A stretch of 64,000 nucleotides of DNA, taken from assembly GCA_903919145.1 (NCBI GenBank), contig CAIXGW010000018.1, forward strand, positions 1 through 64,000. The letters are read 5' to 3'. The DNA comes from an uncultured Myxococcales bacterium. Its GTDB lineage: Bacteria > Myxococcota_A > UBA9042. Shown here piece after piece: positions 1-10,082 of the stretch; position 1 is the stretch's first letter, and each line of letters begins with the position of its first letter. The position numbers and the translations under genes are program-made. The notes beneath the pieces are model-generated. The model made no database searches. It was given only the letters and a program-made list of their open reading frames with translations, and was not told the DNA's origin.

Positions 1-3000
1 CAGCCAGTCTCGACGCCGCAGGCCTTGCTGCAGCCGTCGCCGTCGGCGGTGTTGCCGTCGTCGCATGCTTCACCCGGTTCGGCCACGCCATTGCCGCAGA
101 CAAAGGTCCCTTCAATAAGGCACTTGGCGCTGCAACCGTCGCCATCTTTGGTGTTGCCGTCGTCACACCACTCGATGGGACTCGCCAGCTTGCCGTCACC
201 GCAGACCGCCTTCTCGCACTTTGACGGGGTCTGGTTGCACACCCAGCTTTCTTCCTCGGTGCAGGTCTTGCTGCAGCCGTCGCCGTCCGCAGTGTTGCCA
301 TCGTCGCAGAACTCTCCGGGGGCAGGCTTGCCGTCGCCACAGACAAAGGGCGGCTCTACGTAGCACTTGCTGCTGCAACCGTCGCCGTCCTTGGTGTTGC
401 CGTCATCGCAGAGCTCAAGCGGGAAGGCAGTCTTGCCGTCGCCGCACACTGGTTTGGCGCAAATCGACGGGAAGTCCACGCACTGGTAGCCACCTTCGAG
501 ATGGCACTTGGCGCTGCAGCCGTCGCCATCCTTGGTGTTGCCGTCGTCGCACCACTCGCCCAGGCCGGGCTTGCCATCGCCGCAAACAGAGGGGCCGGCT
601 TCCATCGTGCACTTGGCGCTGCAGCCATCGCCGTCTTTGGTGTTGCCGTCGTCGCACTGCTCGCCCACGTCCACGGTGGCGTTGCCGCACAAGCCAACGG
701 CCTCTTTCTGGCAGGTGGCGCTGCAGCCATCGCCGCTCTTGGTGTTGCCGTCGTCGCAGGTCTCTCCAGCATCGACCTTGGAGTCGCCGCAGACGCCCGC
801 AGCTTCCTTCTGGCAGGTGGCGCTGCAGCCGTCGCCGCTCTTGGTGTTGCCATCGTCGCAGCCTTCTCCGGTCTCTACCTTGGAGTTGCCACAAACCGGC
901 GCAACGGGGCAATCGAGCTCGACCTGGCAAGAGCTGCTGCAGCCGTCGCCGTTCTTGGTGTTGCCGTCGTCGCACCATTCATTGGCGCCGGGGATGCCCT
1001 GCAACATGGTCAGCTGGATCACGCCGTCGCCGCACACGGCCTTGACGCAGGCGGTTGGGGCGAGTTGGCAGTACCAGCCCGCTTCGGTCATACAGGTGGC
1101 GTTGCAGCCGTCGCCGTCCTTATTGTTGCCGTCGTCGCAGATCTCCACAGGTATCTCGGTAATGCCATCGCCGCAGATCGGCTTGACTTCGGCTTGGCAC
1201 TTGGCGCTGCAGCCGTCGCCATCTTTGGTGTTGCCGTCGTCACACTGCTCGTAAGGCAGCCAAGCTTCGCCGTCGCCGCAGACCGGCTTCTGGCACTTGC
1301 TCTTGATGCCTTCACACATGTAACCGCTCTCGATCTGGCAGTTCTTGCCACAGCCGTCACCTGCGTCGTTGTTGCCATCATCGCACCACTCGCCCACGGA
1401 GACTTGACCGTCGCCACAGGATGCCGGGCACTCCTTGACACACTTGGCACTGCAGCCGTCGCCGTCTTTGGTGTTGCCGTCATCACAGGTTTCGGCCGGG
1501 AACACCGGCTCGCCGTCACCGCAGACAGGCTTCTTGCAAACTGAAGGGGTGCCCATACAGAAGAAGCCGGGTTCCAGCGCGCACTTGGCGCTGCAGCCGT
1601 CGCCGTCTTTGGTGTTGCCGTCGTCGCAGAACTCGCTGAGCAACAGCTTGCCGTCGCCACAGACCGCCGCACCGGCTTCCACTTCGCACTTGGCGTTGCA
1701 GCCATCGCCCGATTTGGCGTTGCCGTCGTCGCACTGTTCGCCGATTTCCACCTGGCCATTGCCGCAACCGCCAAGCGGCCCCTCTGGGAAGCACGTGGCG
1801 CTGCAGCCGTCGCCGTCCTTGGTGTTGCCGTCGTCGCACAGCTCGCCGACCTCGATCTTGCCGTTGCCACAAGTCCCTACCGGTCCCTCTACTTTGCAGG
1901 TGCTGCTGCAGCCGTCGCCGTCTTTGGTGTTGCCGTCGTCGCACTGCTCACCGGGGTCGGGCTTGTTGTTGCCACAGCCGCTGCTGGAGCCGCCGCAGAT
2001 GTTCTCTAGCTGGCAGGTGCTGCTGCAGCCGTCGCCGTTGGCGGTGTTGCCGTCATCGCACCACTCGCTGGCACCGGCAAAGCCCTGCTCCAGCGTCAAC
2101 TGAATCTTGCCATCGCCGCAGGCGGCCTTCTCGCAGCTGGTGGGAATCAGCTGGCAAGCCCAGCCAGCCTCCGGGATGCACTTGCTGCTGCAGCCGTCGC
2201 CGTCTTTGGTGTTGCCGTCGTCACAGCCTTCTACGCCCATGACAACGATGCCATCACCACACGGCGGCATGGACTCGACTTGGCAAAGGGCGCTGCAGCC
2301 GTCGCCGTCCTTGGCGTTGTTGTCATCGCAGGTTTCCCACGGGAATTCCTGGGTGCCGTCGCCACAGGTAGGCTTCTTGCACTTCGACGGGATCCCTTCG
2401 CAGTACCAACCAGCCTCCCACCCGCAGGCCTTGCTGCAGCCGTCGCCGTCCTTGAGGTTGCCGTCGTCGCAGAACTCGCCGGCCGTGAGCTTGCCGTCGC
2501 CGCAAATCCCTTTGCACTCGACCTTGCAGGTCTTACTGCAGCCGTCGCCGTCCACGGTATTGCCATCGTCGCAGGTCTCGACGGGCCAGTCGGGCTCGCC
2601 GTCGCCGCAGAGCGCCTTCTTGCAAAGCGAAGGATTGCCGCCAAAAGTCTGGCAGGTATAGCCGACCTCTATCTTGCAGGCCTTGGAGCAACCGTCGCCG
2701 TCCTTGGAGTTGCCGTCGTCACAGGCTTCGCCCAGCACCGCTTTGCCGTCGCCGCACACCGCGGGCTTGGACTCTTCTTGGCACTTGCTGCTGCAGCCGT
2801 CGCCGTCTTTGGTGTTGCCGTCGTCGCAGGTCTCACTGGGGTCGACCTTGCTGTTGCCGCAGGCATACTCCTTGCACACGCTGGGCGCTGCGCCACTGCA
2901 GTTGAAGCCCGGCTCTTCGCCGCAGGTCTTGCTGCAGCCGTCGCTATCTTTGTTGTTGCCGTCGTCGCAGGTCTCGCCGGCTTGCAGGGTGCCGTCGCCG

Positions 3001-4604
3001 CAGGTGCTATAGCACTTGGAGCCGGCGCCAAAGGCGTTGGGCAGGCTGACCAGAAGGCCGTCGGGGTTCAGCGAGCCGCCAATGGCGTTGTACACCACTA
3101 CGACGATCGAGTTCAGGCCGGCCTTGTACAGCGAGCTTGGCCAGGTGCCAAAGCTCAAGCCGGCACCGCTAAAGCCCAATCCGGTAAAGCCGGTGCTAAC
3201 CCCGTTGATCAACACATCCTTGATTTCATTGTCTGCCCAGACCTTGCCAGCCAGCACGGTGCCGGCCGCGGCTTCGGCCGTCGGGATGGAGAAGGTGGCG
3301 CTGTAGTAGGTCAAGGAGTCCGGCGGCGTCGACACTGCGCAGCCCTGGCGGTTGATCCACTGGCTGCCGGCGGGTGCATCGATCCAGGCGCCAGGGGCGC
3401 AGTTTTGCGCCACAATGGCGGGCACGTTCGAGCCGCCCAGGGTCGCCGACCAGCTCCACACGGCATCGGGACCGCCGGCCACGGCAACGCCGCCCTTGCC
3501 GTCGGAGCCGGTGTTCAGGTTGGGAGCATTGTGGCAGACAAAGCCGGACTCGATGGTGCAGATGTCCGAGCAACCGTCGCCCTTGCCCTGGTTCTTGTCA
3601 TCGCAGGCTTCGCCGGCGTCCAGCACGCCGTTGCCACACGTAGAAGGCCCCTTGGTGCACACGGAAGGCGTGCCTTTGCAGGTGTAGCCCAGGCTGATGC
3701 TGCAAGAGGTCGTGCAGCCATCGGCGCTGTCATTGTTGCCGTCGTCGCACTGCTCGGTGTCCACGTCGAGCTTGCCGTCGCCGCACCAGCCCACGCTCGG
3801 CGCGCCACTGGTCGTCGAGCAGTCTTTGCAACCAGAGAACCCTGCAACAAAGATAGCAGTATCCAGCTGGTCGTCGCCCGCGTCGCAGACCACGATGGAC
3901 AGCGTGTGGTTGGTGACAGTAGGGTCCAGCGCCATGGCCAGGCTCAAGCGCGGGGTGGTGCCGTTGAGCTGGGTGGCCTTGCTGGGCTCGGCGTTGACGT
4001 CGCAGATCACCTGGAAGTCTTTCAGGGTACAGCCAGAGATCACGTTCTTGCCAGAAAAGAACGGGCCGTTGATGCTGATCGGATTGCCCTGGGCGTCTAG
4101 CGCGACGTTCTTGCCGTCAATAAAGATGCCCACCACGTCGTTGAAGCTGGAGCCCACAAACTTGGGGTACTCCTCGCTGCCGACCACAAACTCCATCTGC
4201 ACGCCGTTTTGACCGGGCGCGAGCTTGAAGGTGCTGTCTAGACGGGCGGCGTCTTCAAACACAAAGCCCGGGGCAATCTGCGAGCACAGGTTGTCGCCTG
4301 GCAGGCTGAACTGGCCGCCGGTGGCGTTGTCGTCACTGTTGGGCGGCATAGCCCCCGTGACTTTGCCCGACGACACGACAATGCCATTGGCGAGCCCGAG
4401 CAGACCGGCGGTGTAGGTGCCGGCTGCTTCGGCGGCGCCCTTGAACGTCGCCGACAGAATGTTCAACCCGCCAGAGCCAAAGAGCGCCTTGACCAGCGTG
4501 TCGGCGTTGTCGTCGGCCTTGATCTCCAGGGCCCGTGCAGGCGCTGCGACGAAAAGTGCCGTTAGCAGTGCAGCTGCGACGGTGCTGCGCATCCAATTCT
4601 TCAT
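1..4604 (-). CDS. Secreted choice-of-anchor L protein with long myxo disulfide-repeat array (partial, C-terminus cut by window edge)
   Basis: Read from ATG at 4604, preceded by a GGAGG Shine-Dalgarno. The frame is still in phase in the repeats at position 65, so at least 1534 codons lie in the window and the C-terminus lies outside it. Residues 1-25 form a signal peptide ending APARA. Residues about 30-250 match the choice-of-anchor L domain ([18 protein letters not shown], then FIDGKN). From about residue 270 come CDDGNxxDxDGCS..C repeats of the TIGR02232/DUF4215 type. Residues about 360-520 break the array with a beta-sandwich-like segment (WINRQGC, then [17 protein letters not shown]), after which two dozen or more repeats run to the edge. 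Likely an exported, heavily disulfide-bonded surface protein; ligand unknown. The absence of a lipobox separates it from the other Cys-rich proteins here. Confidence 0.85.
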   Translation of the reverse strand, partial: MKNWMRSTVAAALLTALFVAAPARALEIKADDNADTLVKALFGSGGLNILSATFKGAAEAAGTYTAGLLGLANGIVVSSGKVTGAMPPNSDDNATGGQFSLPGDNLCSQIAPGFVFEDAARLDSTFKLAPGQNGVQMEFVVGSEEYPKFVGSSFNDVVGIFIDGKNVALDAQGNPISINGPFFSGKNVISGCTLKDFQVICDVNAEPSKATQLNGTTPRLSLAMALDPTVTNHTLSIVVCDAGDDQLDTAIFVAGFSGCKDCSTTSGAPSVGWCGDGKLDVDTEQCDDGNNDSADGCTTSCSISLGYTCKGTPSVCTKGPSTCGNGVLDAGEACDDKNQGKGDGCSDICTIESGFVCHNAPNLNTGSDGKGGVAVAGGPDAVWSWSATLGGSNVPAIVAQNCAPGAWIDAPAGSQWINRQGCAVSTPPDSLTYYSATFSIPTAEAAAGTVLAGKVWADNEIKDVLINGVSTGFTGLGFSGAGLSFGTWPSSLYKAGLNSIVVVVYNAIGGSLNPDGLLVSLPNAFGAGSKCYSTCGDGTLQAGETCDDGNNKDSDGCSKTCGEEPGFNCSGAAPSVCKEYACGNSKVDPSETCDDGNTKDGDGCSSKCQEESKPAVCGDGKAVLGEACDDGNSKDGDGCSKACKIEVGYTCQTFGGNPSLCKKALCGDGEPDWPVETCDDGNTVDGDGCSKTCKVECKGICGDGKLTAGEFCDDGNLKDGDGCSKACGWEAGWYCEGIPSKCKKPTCGDGTQEFPWETCDDNNAKDGDGCSALCQVESMPPCGDGIVVMGVEGCDDGNTKDGDGCSSKCIPEAGWACQLIPTSCEKAACGDGKIQLTLEQGFAGASEWCDDGNTANGDGCSSTCQLENICGGSSSGCGNNKPDPGEQCDDGNTKDGDGCSSTCKVEGPVGTCGNGKIEVGELCDDGNTKDGDGCSATCFPEGPLGGCGNGQVEIGEQCDDGNAKSGDGCNAKCEVEAGAAVCGDGKLLLSEFCDDGNTKDGDGCSAKCALEPGFFCMGTPSVCKKPVCGDGEPVFPAETCDDGNTKDGDGCSAKCVKECPASCGDGQVSVGEWCDDGNNDAGDGCGKNCQIESGYMCEGIKSKCQKPVCGDGEAWLPYEQCDDGNTKDGDGCSAKCQAEVKPICGDGITEIPVEICDDGNNKDGDGCNATCMTEAGWYCQLAPTACVKAVCGDGVIQLTMLQGIPGANEWCDDGNTKNGDGCSSSCQVELDCPVAPVCGNSKVETGEGCDDGNTKSGDGCSATCQKEAAGVCGDSKVDAGETCDDGNTKSGDGCSATCQKEAVGLCGNATVDVGEQCDDGNTKDGDGCSAKCTMEAGPSVCGDGKPGLGEWCDDGNTKDGDGCSAKCHLEGGYQCVDFPSICAKPVCGDGKTAFPLELCDDGNTKDGDGCSSKCYVEPPFVCGDGKPAPGEFCDDGNTADGDGCSKTCTEEESWVCNQTPSKCEKAVCGDGKLASPIEWCDDGNTKDGDGCSAKCLIEGTFVCGNGVAEPGEACDDGNTADGDGCSKACGVETG

Positions 4605-4928
4605 CTCATTGCCTCCAGGAACACTGCCAACTCCGGCCCGGCGGTTGGCGCTTCATCTGAGCCACCAAAAACGGGCCTGCTGGTGATCGCGGCAATTAAC
4701 AACAGGTTCGACCCAAACGCAAGTTTGATCGCCCTTGCTGCGTTCCAGGCGAACCATCGCGGCATCCTGCAGCCTACAGGGCTGATATTACATCTATCTG
4801 ATCTGCACCCCTGGGCCCATTGCGGTTCGTGCGCAAACCTATGCACCGGCCGCCAAAACCGGCTATCCTGAGGCCTACGCCCGAGGTCAGCCGCCGCTTT
4901 GAATTCCGCCGACCTACCCCCGCCCTCC
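4605..4928. other. Divergent intergenic region
   Basis: This 324-bp gap lies between two genes read outward, so it should hold both promoters. On the minus strand, around 4692-4722, TTGCGT and TTAATT lie about 17 nt apart, a weak sigma-70-like pair for the Cys-rich gene. No RNA gene or repeat was recognised. A TTG at 4899 is an in-frame upstream start option for the peptidase. Confidence 0.4.
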
Positions 4929-7900
4929 ATGCCTGCCAAACCCTGGCCGCGCCTGCGCCGGGTCGTTGGCGACGAGCCGTGGCGCTGGACCATCGCCGCC
5001 CTGGCCGCAGCTGTGGTCCTGTGGTGCTTGCCCGCGTTGCTGAGGCCACCGGCCCCGCCGCAGCAAAAACTGCCAGGGGCCGCCATCGCCCAGCTGGCCA
5101 GCGCACCCAGAGACAGCAGCGACTGGGAGCCACCGGCCGAGGGCGAGCGCCGCGCCGACGCCCTTAACGATTTGAAGCAGTTACGCGTAGGCATGCGCAG
5201 TCTGCATCTGCTGCAGCAGCGCTACGTAGAGCCCGTGCGCTTCCGCCCCCGGCTGATGCTGGAGTCGGCGCTGCAGGCTGTAGCCCACCTGGTGCCAGAG
5301 ATGCTGGTCGACGTGCCCGAGCGAGACGCCGCAGACCAGCCGATCCTGCTGCGCGCCCGCATCGGCGAAGTGCAGCAGACCTTTGACCTGCGCGCCTCGA
5401 CCGACTTGTACGCCGTGGGCTGGCACCTGCTGCAGGCGGCCCGCTTTGTGGCCGATCACCTGCCCCCCGATGTGCCAGCCGACAAGGTCGAATACACTGC
5501 GATCAACGGAGTGCTCTCTACCCTGGACCCCTACTCCCGCCTGCTGGACCCCGATCAGTGGCGCGACATGCAGACCAACACCGGCGGCAATTTCGGCGGC
5601 CTGGGCATCGTGATTCTGCCGGTCGACGGCGTGTTGACCATCCAGTCGGTGCTGCCAGGATCGCCGGCCGAGGGCGCGGGCCTGCAGCCCGGCGATCAGA
5701 TCCAGCAGATCGACGGCGAAGACACCTTGAACATGACCGTAGATGCTGCGGTCGAGCGCCTGCGCGGCACCGTGGGTACCACAGCGCGGCTGGTGGTGCG
5801 GCGCAAGGGCGAGCCCGCGCCCCAGCTGAAGGCGGTTGTGCGGGCCGTGATCCACCTGCAGTCGGTCGAGTCCAAAGTGCTGGACAACGGCGTGGGTTAC
5901 GCCCGGGTCAAGAACTTCCAGCGCGGCACCGCGGCAGAACTCGGCGAAGCCCTGGACAATCTGCTGCGCGCCGGTGCCCATCCGGCCCTGGTGTTGGACC
6001 TGCGAGACAATCCGGGCGGCCTGCTGGACGAAGCCATCCGGGTGTGCGACCTGTTCATCAGCAGCGGTCCGGCGGTGACCACGGTCAGCGGCGGCGGCAA
6101 GCTGCGCGATCAGCGGCTGGTCACCGGCAATGGCCGTTTTGCCCAGATGCCGCTGGCGGTGCTGATCAACGGCCACTCGGCTTCGGCGTCTGAGGTGGTG
6201 GCCGGCGCGCTCAAGTACTCCAACCGGGCGCTGGTGGTCGGCGAGCAGAGCTTTGGCAAGGGCTCGGTCCAGGTGCCCTATGAGATCGAGGACGCCGCAC
6301 TCAAGCTGACCGTGGCCAAGTACCTGGTACCAGGGGATGTTTCCATCCACGGCAAGGGGATCACCCCAGACATCGGCCTGCAGTTTGTCTCGGCTACCCG
6401 CGAGCAGGTCAGTCTTTTTGGCGGCCCCCACTACTCGCGGGCCACGCGCAAAGCCCGGGCGGCGCTGGAGTCGCAGCCGCCGCCGCCGCCGCCGACCTTG
6501 TTCAAGGTGCTGCTGCCAGACGCCACCGACCGAGATCGCACCGATACCGAGACGCCCGCCCAGGTACTGGACCGCGAGCCGCGCCAAAGAGCGGCAGCGC
6601 TGCTGCGGCGAATCGGCCGCCCCGACGCCAGGGCGATGGTGGCCGCCGCCCAGCCGGATCTGCAGGAGATGGCCCGCGCCGACGACGCCGCGCTGACGGC
6701 TCACCTCAAGCGCCAGGGCATCGACTGGCGGCGCTGCGAAGGCCCGGACTGCCCGGTGCCGGCTGGCGTGCCGCTGCGCGTCGAAGTCGTCGATGGCGAG
6801 CGCGGCCTGCAGGCCCAAGCCGGCGAAATCCTGCGGATGGCCGTCACACTGACCAACCTGGGCAAGCAACCCCTGCACCGCCTGCACCTGCAGACCCGCT
6901 GCGATGATCCGGCCTTTGACGATCACGAGCAGCTGGTCGGCCGCCTGGAGCCGGGGCAGTCGCGGACGGTGCCGCTGTCGGTCCGGGTCTCGATCCGCCA
7001 CGGCGACCTCAAGGTGCCGATGGTGGTGGCGGCGGCAGCGGACGGCGCGCTGCTGGGCAAAGAAGTGACCACGGTGTTGACGGTGCGCGGCAAGCCCTTG
7101 CCCGAGTTTGCCTTTCGCGTGCGCTTGCTTGACCCAGCGCCCAGCGGCCCGCCGGGTCCGCCGCTGCCAAGCGCCGCGGTCGTCTCCAGCCTAGACGGGA
7201 TTTTGCAGCCGGGCGAAGGGGCGATGTTGGCAGTAGAGGTAGAGAACCGCGGCACCGGCATGGCCCAGGCGGTTGTGGTCAGGCTGCGCAGCCTGTCTGG
7301 CCAGCGCCTGCACCTGGGCGAAGGGCGGGCGCGCATCGGGCCTCTGCCCCCGCAAATGGCCGGCAACGTGCAACTGGCGGTGCGCGGCGTAGACCTGGAG
7401 GCCGCGGGCAAGCGCCAATCTGGAGACTGGGAGCCGGTGCGCGCCGAGCTGACCATCACCGATGAGACCCTGGGCGTAGAGCGGATTCAGGTCATCGACC
7501 TGCCGTGGGCGCGCCGGGCTGTGGCTAGCGCCTCGCCTGCGGCCCTGCTGCGCCTGCGCGCCGCTCAGGATCACCTGTCTGGCCGCTGGGATGCGTCGCC
7601 GCGGGTCGAGCTGATCGACCAGGACGCCCTGCTGGCGCCGCAGGTCGGCGGCGACGGCGGCTGCTGGTTCAGCCTCAGCGCTGTTGGCATTTTTGAAGAC
7701 AGCGCGCCGCAGCGACGCTTTGTCACCCTGAGCGTCGGCGGCGACAAGCAAGCCCACAGCGGCGGCCTGGGCCGTGCTTCTTTGCCCGTCCATGCGCGAC
7801 TCCGGCTCGACACTGGGCTGAATGCCATTACAATCCTGGCCCAGGCGGGGCCAAGGCGAGGCACGGAACGCTCAGTGCTGGTACACTGTGCGGCGGCGGC

Positions 7901-7934
7901 GTTGCCCGGGTCCGCAATCCCGGCGATCCGTTGA
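4929..7934 (+). CDS. S41 family carboxy-terminal processing serine peptidase, MXAN_5808-like
   Basis: A membrane-anchored periplasmic protease of the CtpA/Prc family, which cuts near protein C-termini. An uncleaved-looking hydrophobic segment (WRWTIAALAAAVVLWCLPALL) sits near residues 17-38. A PDZ domain follows at about 220-300 (SVLPGSPAEGAGLQPGDQI). The S41 core holds the catalytic Ser near residue 419 in SASASEVVAGAL and Lys near 444 in FGKGSVQ; the 25-residue spacing equals that of known CtpA enzymes. The remaining 500 residues are a long beta-rich C-terminal extension, as in the MXAN_5808 family, and much longer than plain Ctp proteins. ATG 4929 is chosen; TTG 4899 would add 10 residues. 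Neither has a clear Shine-Dalgarno. Confidence 0.9.
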   Translation: MPAKPWPRLRRVVGDEPWRWTIAALAAAVVLWCLPALLRPPAPPQQKLPGAAIAQLASAPRDSSDWEPPAEGERRADALNDLKQLRVGMRSLHLLQQRYVEPVRFRPRLMLESALQAVAHLVPEMLVDVPERDAADQPILLRARIGEVQQTFDLRASTDLYAVGWHLLQAARFVADHLPPDVPADKVEYTAINGVLSTLDPYSRLLDPDQWRDMQTNTGGNFGGLGIVILPVDGVLTIQSVLPGSPAEGAGLQPGDQIQQIDGEDTLNMTVDAAVERLRGTVGTTARLVVRRKGEPAPQLKAVVRAVIHLQSVESKVLDNGVGYARVKNFQRGTAAELGEALDNLLRAGAHPALVLDLRDNPGGLLDEAIRVCDLFISSGPAVTTVSGGGKLRDQRLVTGNGRFAQMPLAVLINGHSASASEVVAGALKYSNRALVVGEQSFGKGSVQVPYEIEDAALKLTVAKYLVPGDVSIHGKGITPDIGLQFVSATREQVSLFGGPHYSRATRKARAALESQPPPPPPTLFKVLLPDATDRDRTDTETPAQVLDREPRQRAAALLRRIGRPDARAMVAAAQPDLQEMARADDAALTAHLKRQGIDWRRCEGPDCPVPAGVPLRVEVVDGERGLQAQAGEILRMAVTLTNLGKQPLHRLHLQTRCDDPAFDDHEQLVGRLEPGQSRTVPLSVRVSIRHGDLKVPMVVAAAADGALLGKEVTTVLTVRGKPLPEFAFRVRLLDPAPSGPPGPPLPSAAVVSSLDGILQPGEGAMLAVEVENRGTGMAQAVVVRLRSLSGQRLHLGEGRARIGPLPPQMAGNVQLAVRGVDLEAAGKRQSGDWEPVRAELTITDETLGVERIQVIDLPWARRAVASASPAALLRLRAAQDHLSGRWDASPRVELIDQDALLAPQVGGDGGCWFSLSAVGIFEDSAPQRRFVTLSVGGDKQAHSGGLGRASLPVHARLRLDTGLNAITILAQAGPRRGTERSVLVHCAAAALPGSAIPAIR

Positions 7935-7974
7935 GAATACCAGCAGGTCGGCGCCAAAGAATCTGGAGGTGGCA

Positions 7975-9189
7975 ATGCGGATGCAGGAAATTTTTGGGCG
8001 AACCAGCGGCAAATTGGCGCTGCAGCTCTTGATCGGCGCGCTGTGGATCAGCGCCATCGCCACCGACATGCCGTCCGCGCAGGCCCAGGATCTGGGCGAC
8101 CGCTCAGAAGTAGAGCGCAAGAAGAAGGAGCGCGAAGAGCAAGAGCGCGCCCGCGCCGCCTTGGAAGTCAAGGAGTCCGAAGAGCAGCGCGAAGCCCGCG
8201 AGCGCCTGGAGAAGCGCGAGGCGGCAATCGACCTGGCCAAGAACAAGTTTGCCGAAGCCGCCGTGGCCGCCGCCAAGCGCCAAAATGAGAAGGGTCTCGA
8301 TCTGATGACCGCCGCTTGGTACCTGGACCCGTTCACGATCGACTACCCGCTGAACACAGCCAAGTTTGCCGAGGCGCTGAACCGCACCGAAGTCGAGTTT
8401 CGGGCACTGGCGGCGACCAAGGTGCTGGCCAAGCGCAACCTGGCGACCATCAGCGCAGAATCGCCGCGGCGGACCTTTTTCCAAGAAGCGATGGACCACG
8501 CCAACAACCGGTTGGAGATCGTGCGCACCAAGCTGTCGACTGGCCTGCTGCAGGCCAGCGTCGATCCGGCGTTGTGCGAGCTGTACGTCGAAGGCGCCTT
8601 TGTGGGCATTGGCACCGGTGAGATCGAGACGATCACTGGCCAGCGCAAGGTAGAAACCAAGTGCTCGGGCTACTTTGACTACGAGCTGTTTGTCAACGTC
8701 CGCGTGGGTGATCCCACCCAGGCCAAGGTCAATCCCCAGCCCGTCCCCTACTTCGGCAAGCTGGTCCTCAAGGTAGAGCCCAGCGACGGCGTGACCATCT
8801 ACCTGGACGACATGCCGCTGCAGCAGCGCCAGGGAGACAAGCCGACCAAAGAGGGCACCGTCACCGGAGAGGGCACCAAAGACAAGCCCATCCAGCTGGC
8901 GGCGCGCAAGTGGGTCATTCGCTTCAACAAAGACGGCTATGACCGCTGGCACCGCCGCATCGACGTTCGCCGCGATCAGACGATTCTGGTCGATGCCCGC
9001 CTGGAGTCGCTGGCCGACCTGGAAGCAGAGAAAGCCGACCTGGAGAGCGGCAAAGCCCCCGCTGCCCCAGGCGCTGGCGAACCTGCCAAGTCCATCAAGG
9101 GCGGCAAGGGCGGCGCTGACAAGGGCGACAAGGCCGGAGCGGACAAGGCTGGAGCGGACAAAGGCGGCAAGCCTGCGCCCTCCAAGTAG
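7975..9189 (+). CDS. Exported coiled-coil protein with PEGA-like domains
   Basis: 404 residues from ATG 7975, with GGAGG about 7 nt upstream. A signal peptide (about 1-38, ending SAQAQ) is followed by a charged Glu/Arg/Lys-rich coiled coil at about 40-110. Two beta segments resembling PEGA domains follow: ASVDPALCELYVEGAFVG, and LVLKVEPSDGVTIYLDDMPL ending in a typical IRFNKDGYDRWHRRIDV stretch. The C-terminus is a low-complexity Gly/Lys/Ala tail with AGADK repeats. PEGA domains are small beta folds of bacterial surface and envelope proteins, usually structural. It lies 40 nt after the S41 peptidase and 16 nt before mlaE on the same strand, suggesting one envelope operon. Specific role unknown. 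Confidence 0.75.
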   Translation: MRMQEIFGRTSGKLALQLLIGALWISAIATDMPSAQAQDLGDRSEVERKKKEREEQERARAALEVKESEEQREARERLEKREAAIDLAKNKFAEAAVAAAKRQNEKGLDLMTAAWYLDPFTIDYPLNTAKFAEALNRTEVEFRALAATKVLAKRNLATISAESPRRTFFQEAMDHANNRLEIVRTKLSTGLLQASVDPALCELYVEGAFVGIGTGEIETITGQRKVETKCSGYFDYELFVNVRVGDPTQAKVNPQPVPYFGKLVLKVEPSDGVTIYLDDMPLQQRQGDKPTKEGTVTGEGTKDKPIQLAARKWVIRFNKDGYDRWHRRIDVRRDQTILVDARLESLADLEAEKADLESGKAPAAPGAGEPAKSIKGGKGGADKGDKAGADKAGADKGGKPAPSK

Positions 9190-9205
9190 CCGGCCTGCAG
9201 CACCC

Positions 9206-9979
9206 ATGAGCCAACTCCACCAGCGCAAGCCCCTGTGGCTGCAACAGATCGCCCCGATGCTCGGGCTACTCAAGCTAGCCGAGCAGACGATGGTGGCAAT
9301 TGTGCGCGCCCGCCGCGAGTCCGGGGTGGTGGCGCGGCAGATGTATGCGATTGGCAACCAGTCGGTGCTGTTTATCACGGTGACCATTGGCTTTCTGGGG
9401 ATGATCCTGGTCTATCAGGTGGCGACCCAGGTAGAGAAAATCCTTCCTGACTTCAGCATGATCGGTCCGGCGTTCTTGCAGGTGATGATCAAGGAGTTTG
9501 CGCCGACGATCTCTGGCCTGATGATCGCCACCCGCGTCGGCTCAGGCATCGCTGCGGAGATCGGCTCGATGGTGGTGACCGAGCAGGTAGACGCGCTGCG
9601 CATGTGCAACGCCGATCCGGTCAACTACTTGGTAGTGCCCCGGTTTCTCGCCTCAGGCCTGATGATGATCTGCCTGACGATCTACGCCGTACTGGTCGGC
9701 GAGTTCACCGGAATGCTGACGGGCTACGCCGGCTTTGGCATCCACCCGCTGAACTTTTTGTCCATGCAGCTGGTGGGCAAGGCCGACGTGATCTCTGGCG
9801 TTGCCAAGGCTTTTGCCTATGGATGCGCCATTCCGCTGATCAGCTGCCAGGCAGGCCTGGAGGCCATGGGCGGCTCAGAGGGCGTGGGTTGGGCGACCAC
9901 CCGCTCGGTCGTCAACGCCTCGTTTGCGGTGGTGCTGCTCGACTTTGTGATTTCCGGAGCGATTTTCGCGATCTTCTAG
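9206..9979 (+). CDS. mlaE: MlaE/YrbE family ABC transporter permease
   Basis: 257 residues. Inner-membrane permease of the MlaFEDB-type ABC system that moves phospholipid or other lipids between inner and outer membranes. Family signatures seen include the N-terminal amphipathic helix, RQMYAIGNQSVLFI, the conserved core PTISGLMIATRVGSGIAAEIGSM with VTEQVDALR, and about five hydrophobic segments. ATG 9206 fits the usual MlaE length; no strong Shine-Dalgarno is visible. No ATPase (mlaF) or MCE protein (mlaD) lies beside it, so partners must be encoded elsewhere or the permease is an orphan copy. Confidence 0.9.
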   Translation: MSQLHQRKPLWLQQIAPMLGLLKLAEQTMVAIVRARRESGVVARQMYAIGNQSVLFITVTIGFLGMILVYQVATQVEKILPDFSMIGPAFLQVMIKEFAPTISGLMIATRVGSGIAAEIGSMVVTEQVDALRMCNADPVNYLVVPRFLASGLMMICLTIYAVLVGEFTGMLTGYAGFGIHPLNFLSMQLVGKADVISGVAKAFAYGCAIPLISCQAGLEAMGGSEGVGWATTRSVVNASFAVVLLDFVISGAIFAIF

Positions 9980-10082
9980 GCCCAGGTCCAAAGCCCACCG
10001 CGGCGCGGCCTGCCCCGAGATCGCCACTCCAGGAACGTGTATACTGTTGGGGGGCCGCAGGTCCGCAGCAATGAGGTTGGCT

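Noticed and set aside
2280-4100. 606-residue plus-strand open frame and other long Ala/Val-rich plus frames in the first 4 kb
   Set aside because: They are antisense shadows of the periodic Cys repeats; low-complexity composition, no ribosome binding site, and the minus frame has clear domains and a signal peptide.
4700-4735. tRNA-like GGTTCGACCC sequence
   Set aside because: No cloverleaf could be drawn around it; acceptor and anticodon stems are missing.
5181-7001. 606-residue minus-strand frame inside the S41 peptidase gene
   Set aside because: The plus frame has catalytic Ser/Lys and PDZ; the minus frame is Gln/Gly/Arg/Leu shadow sequence.
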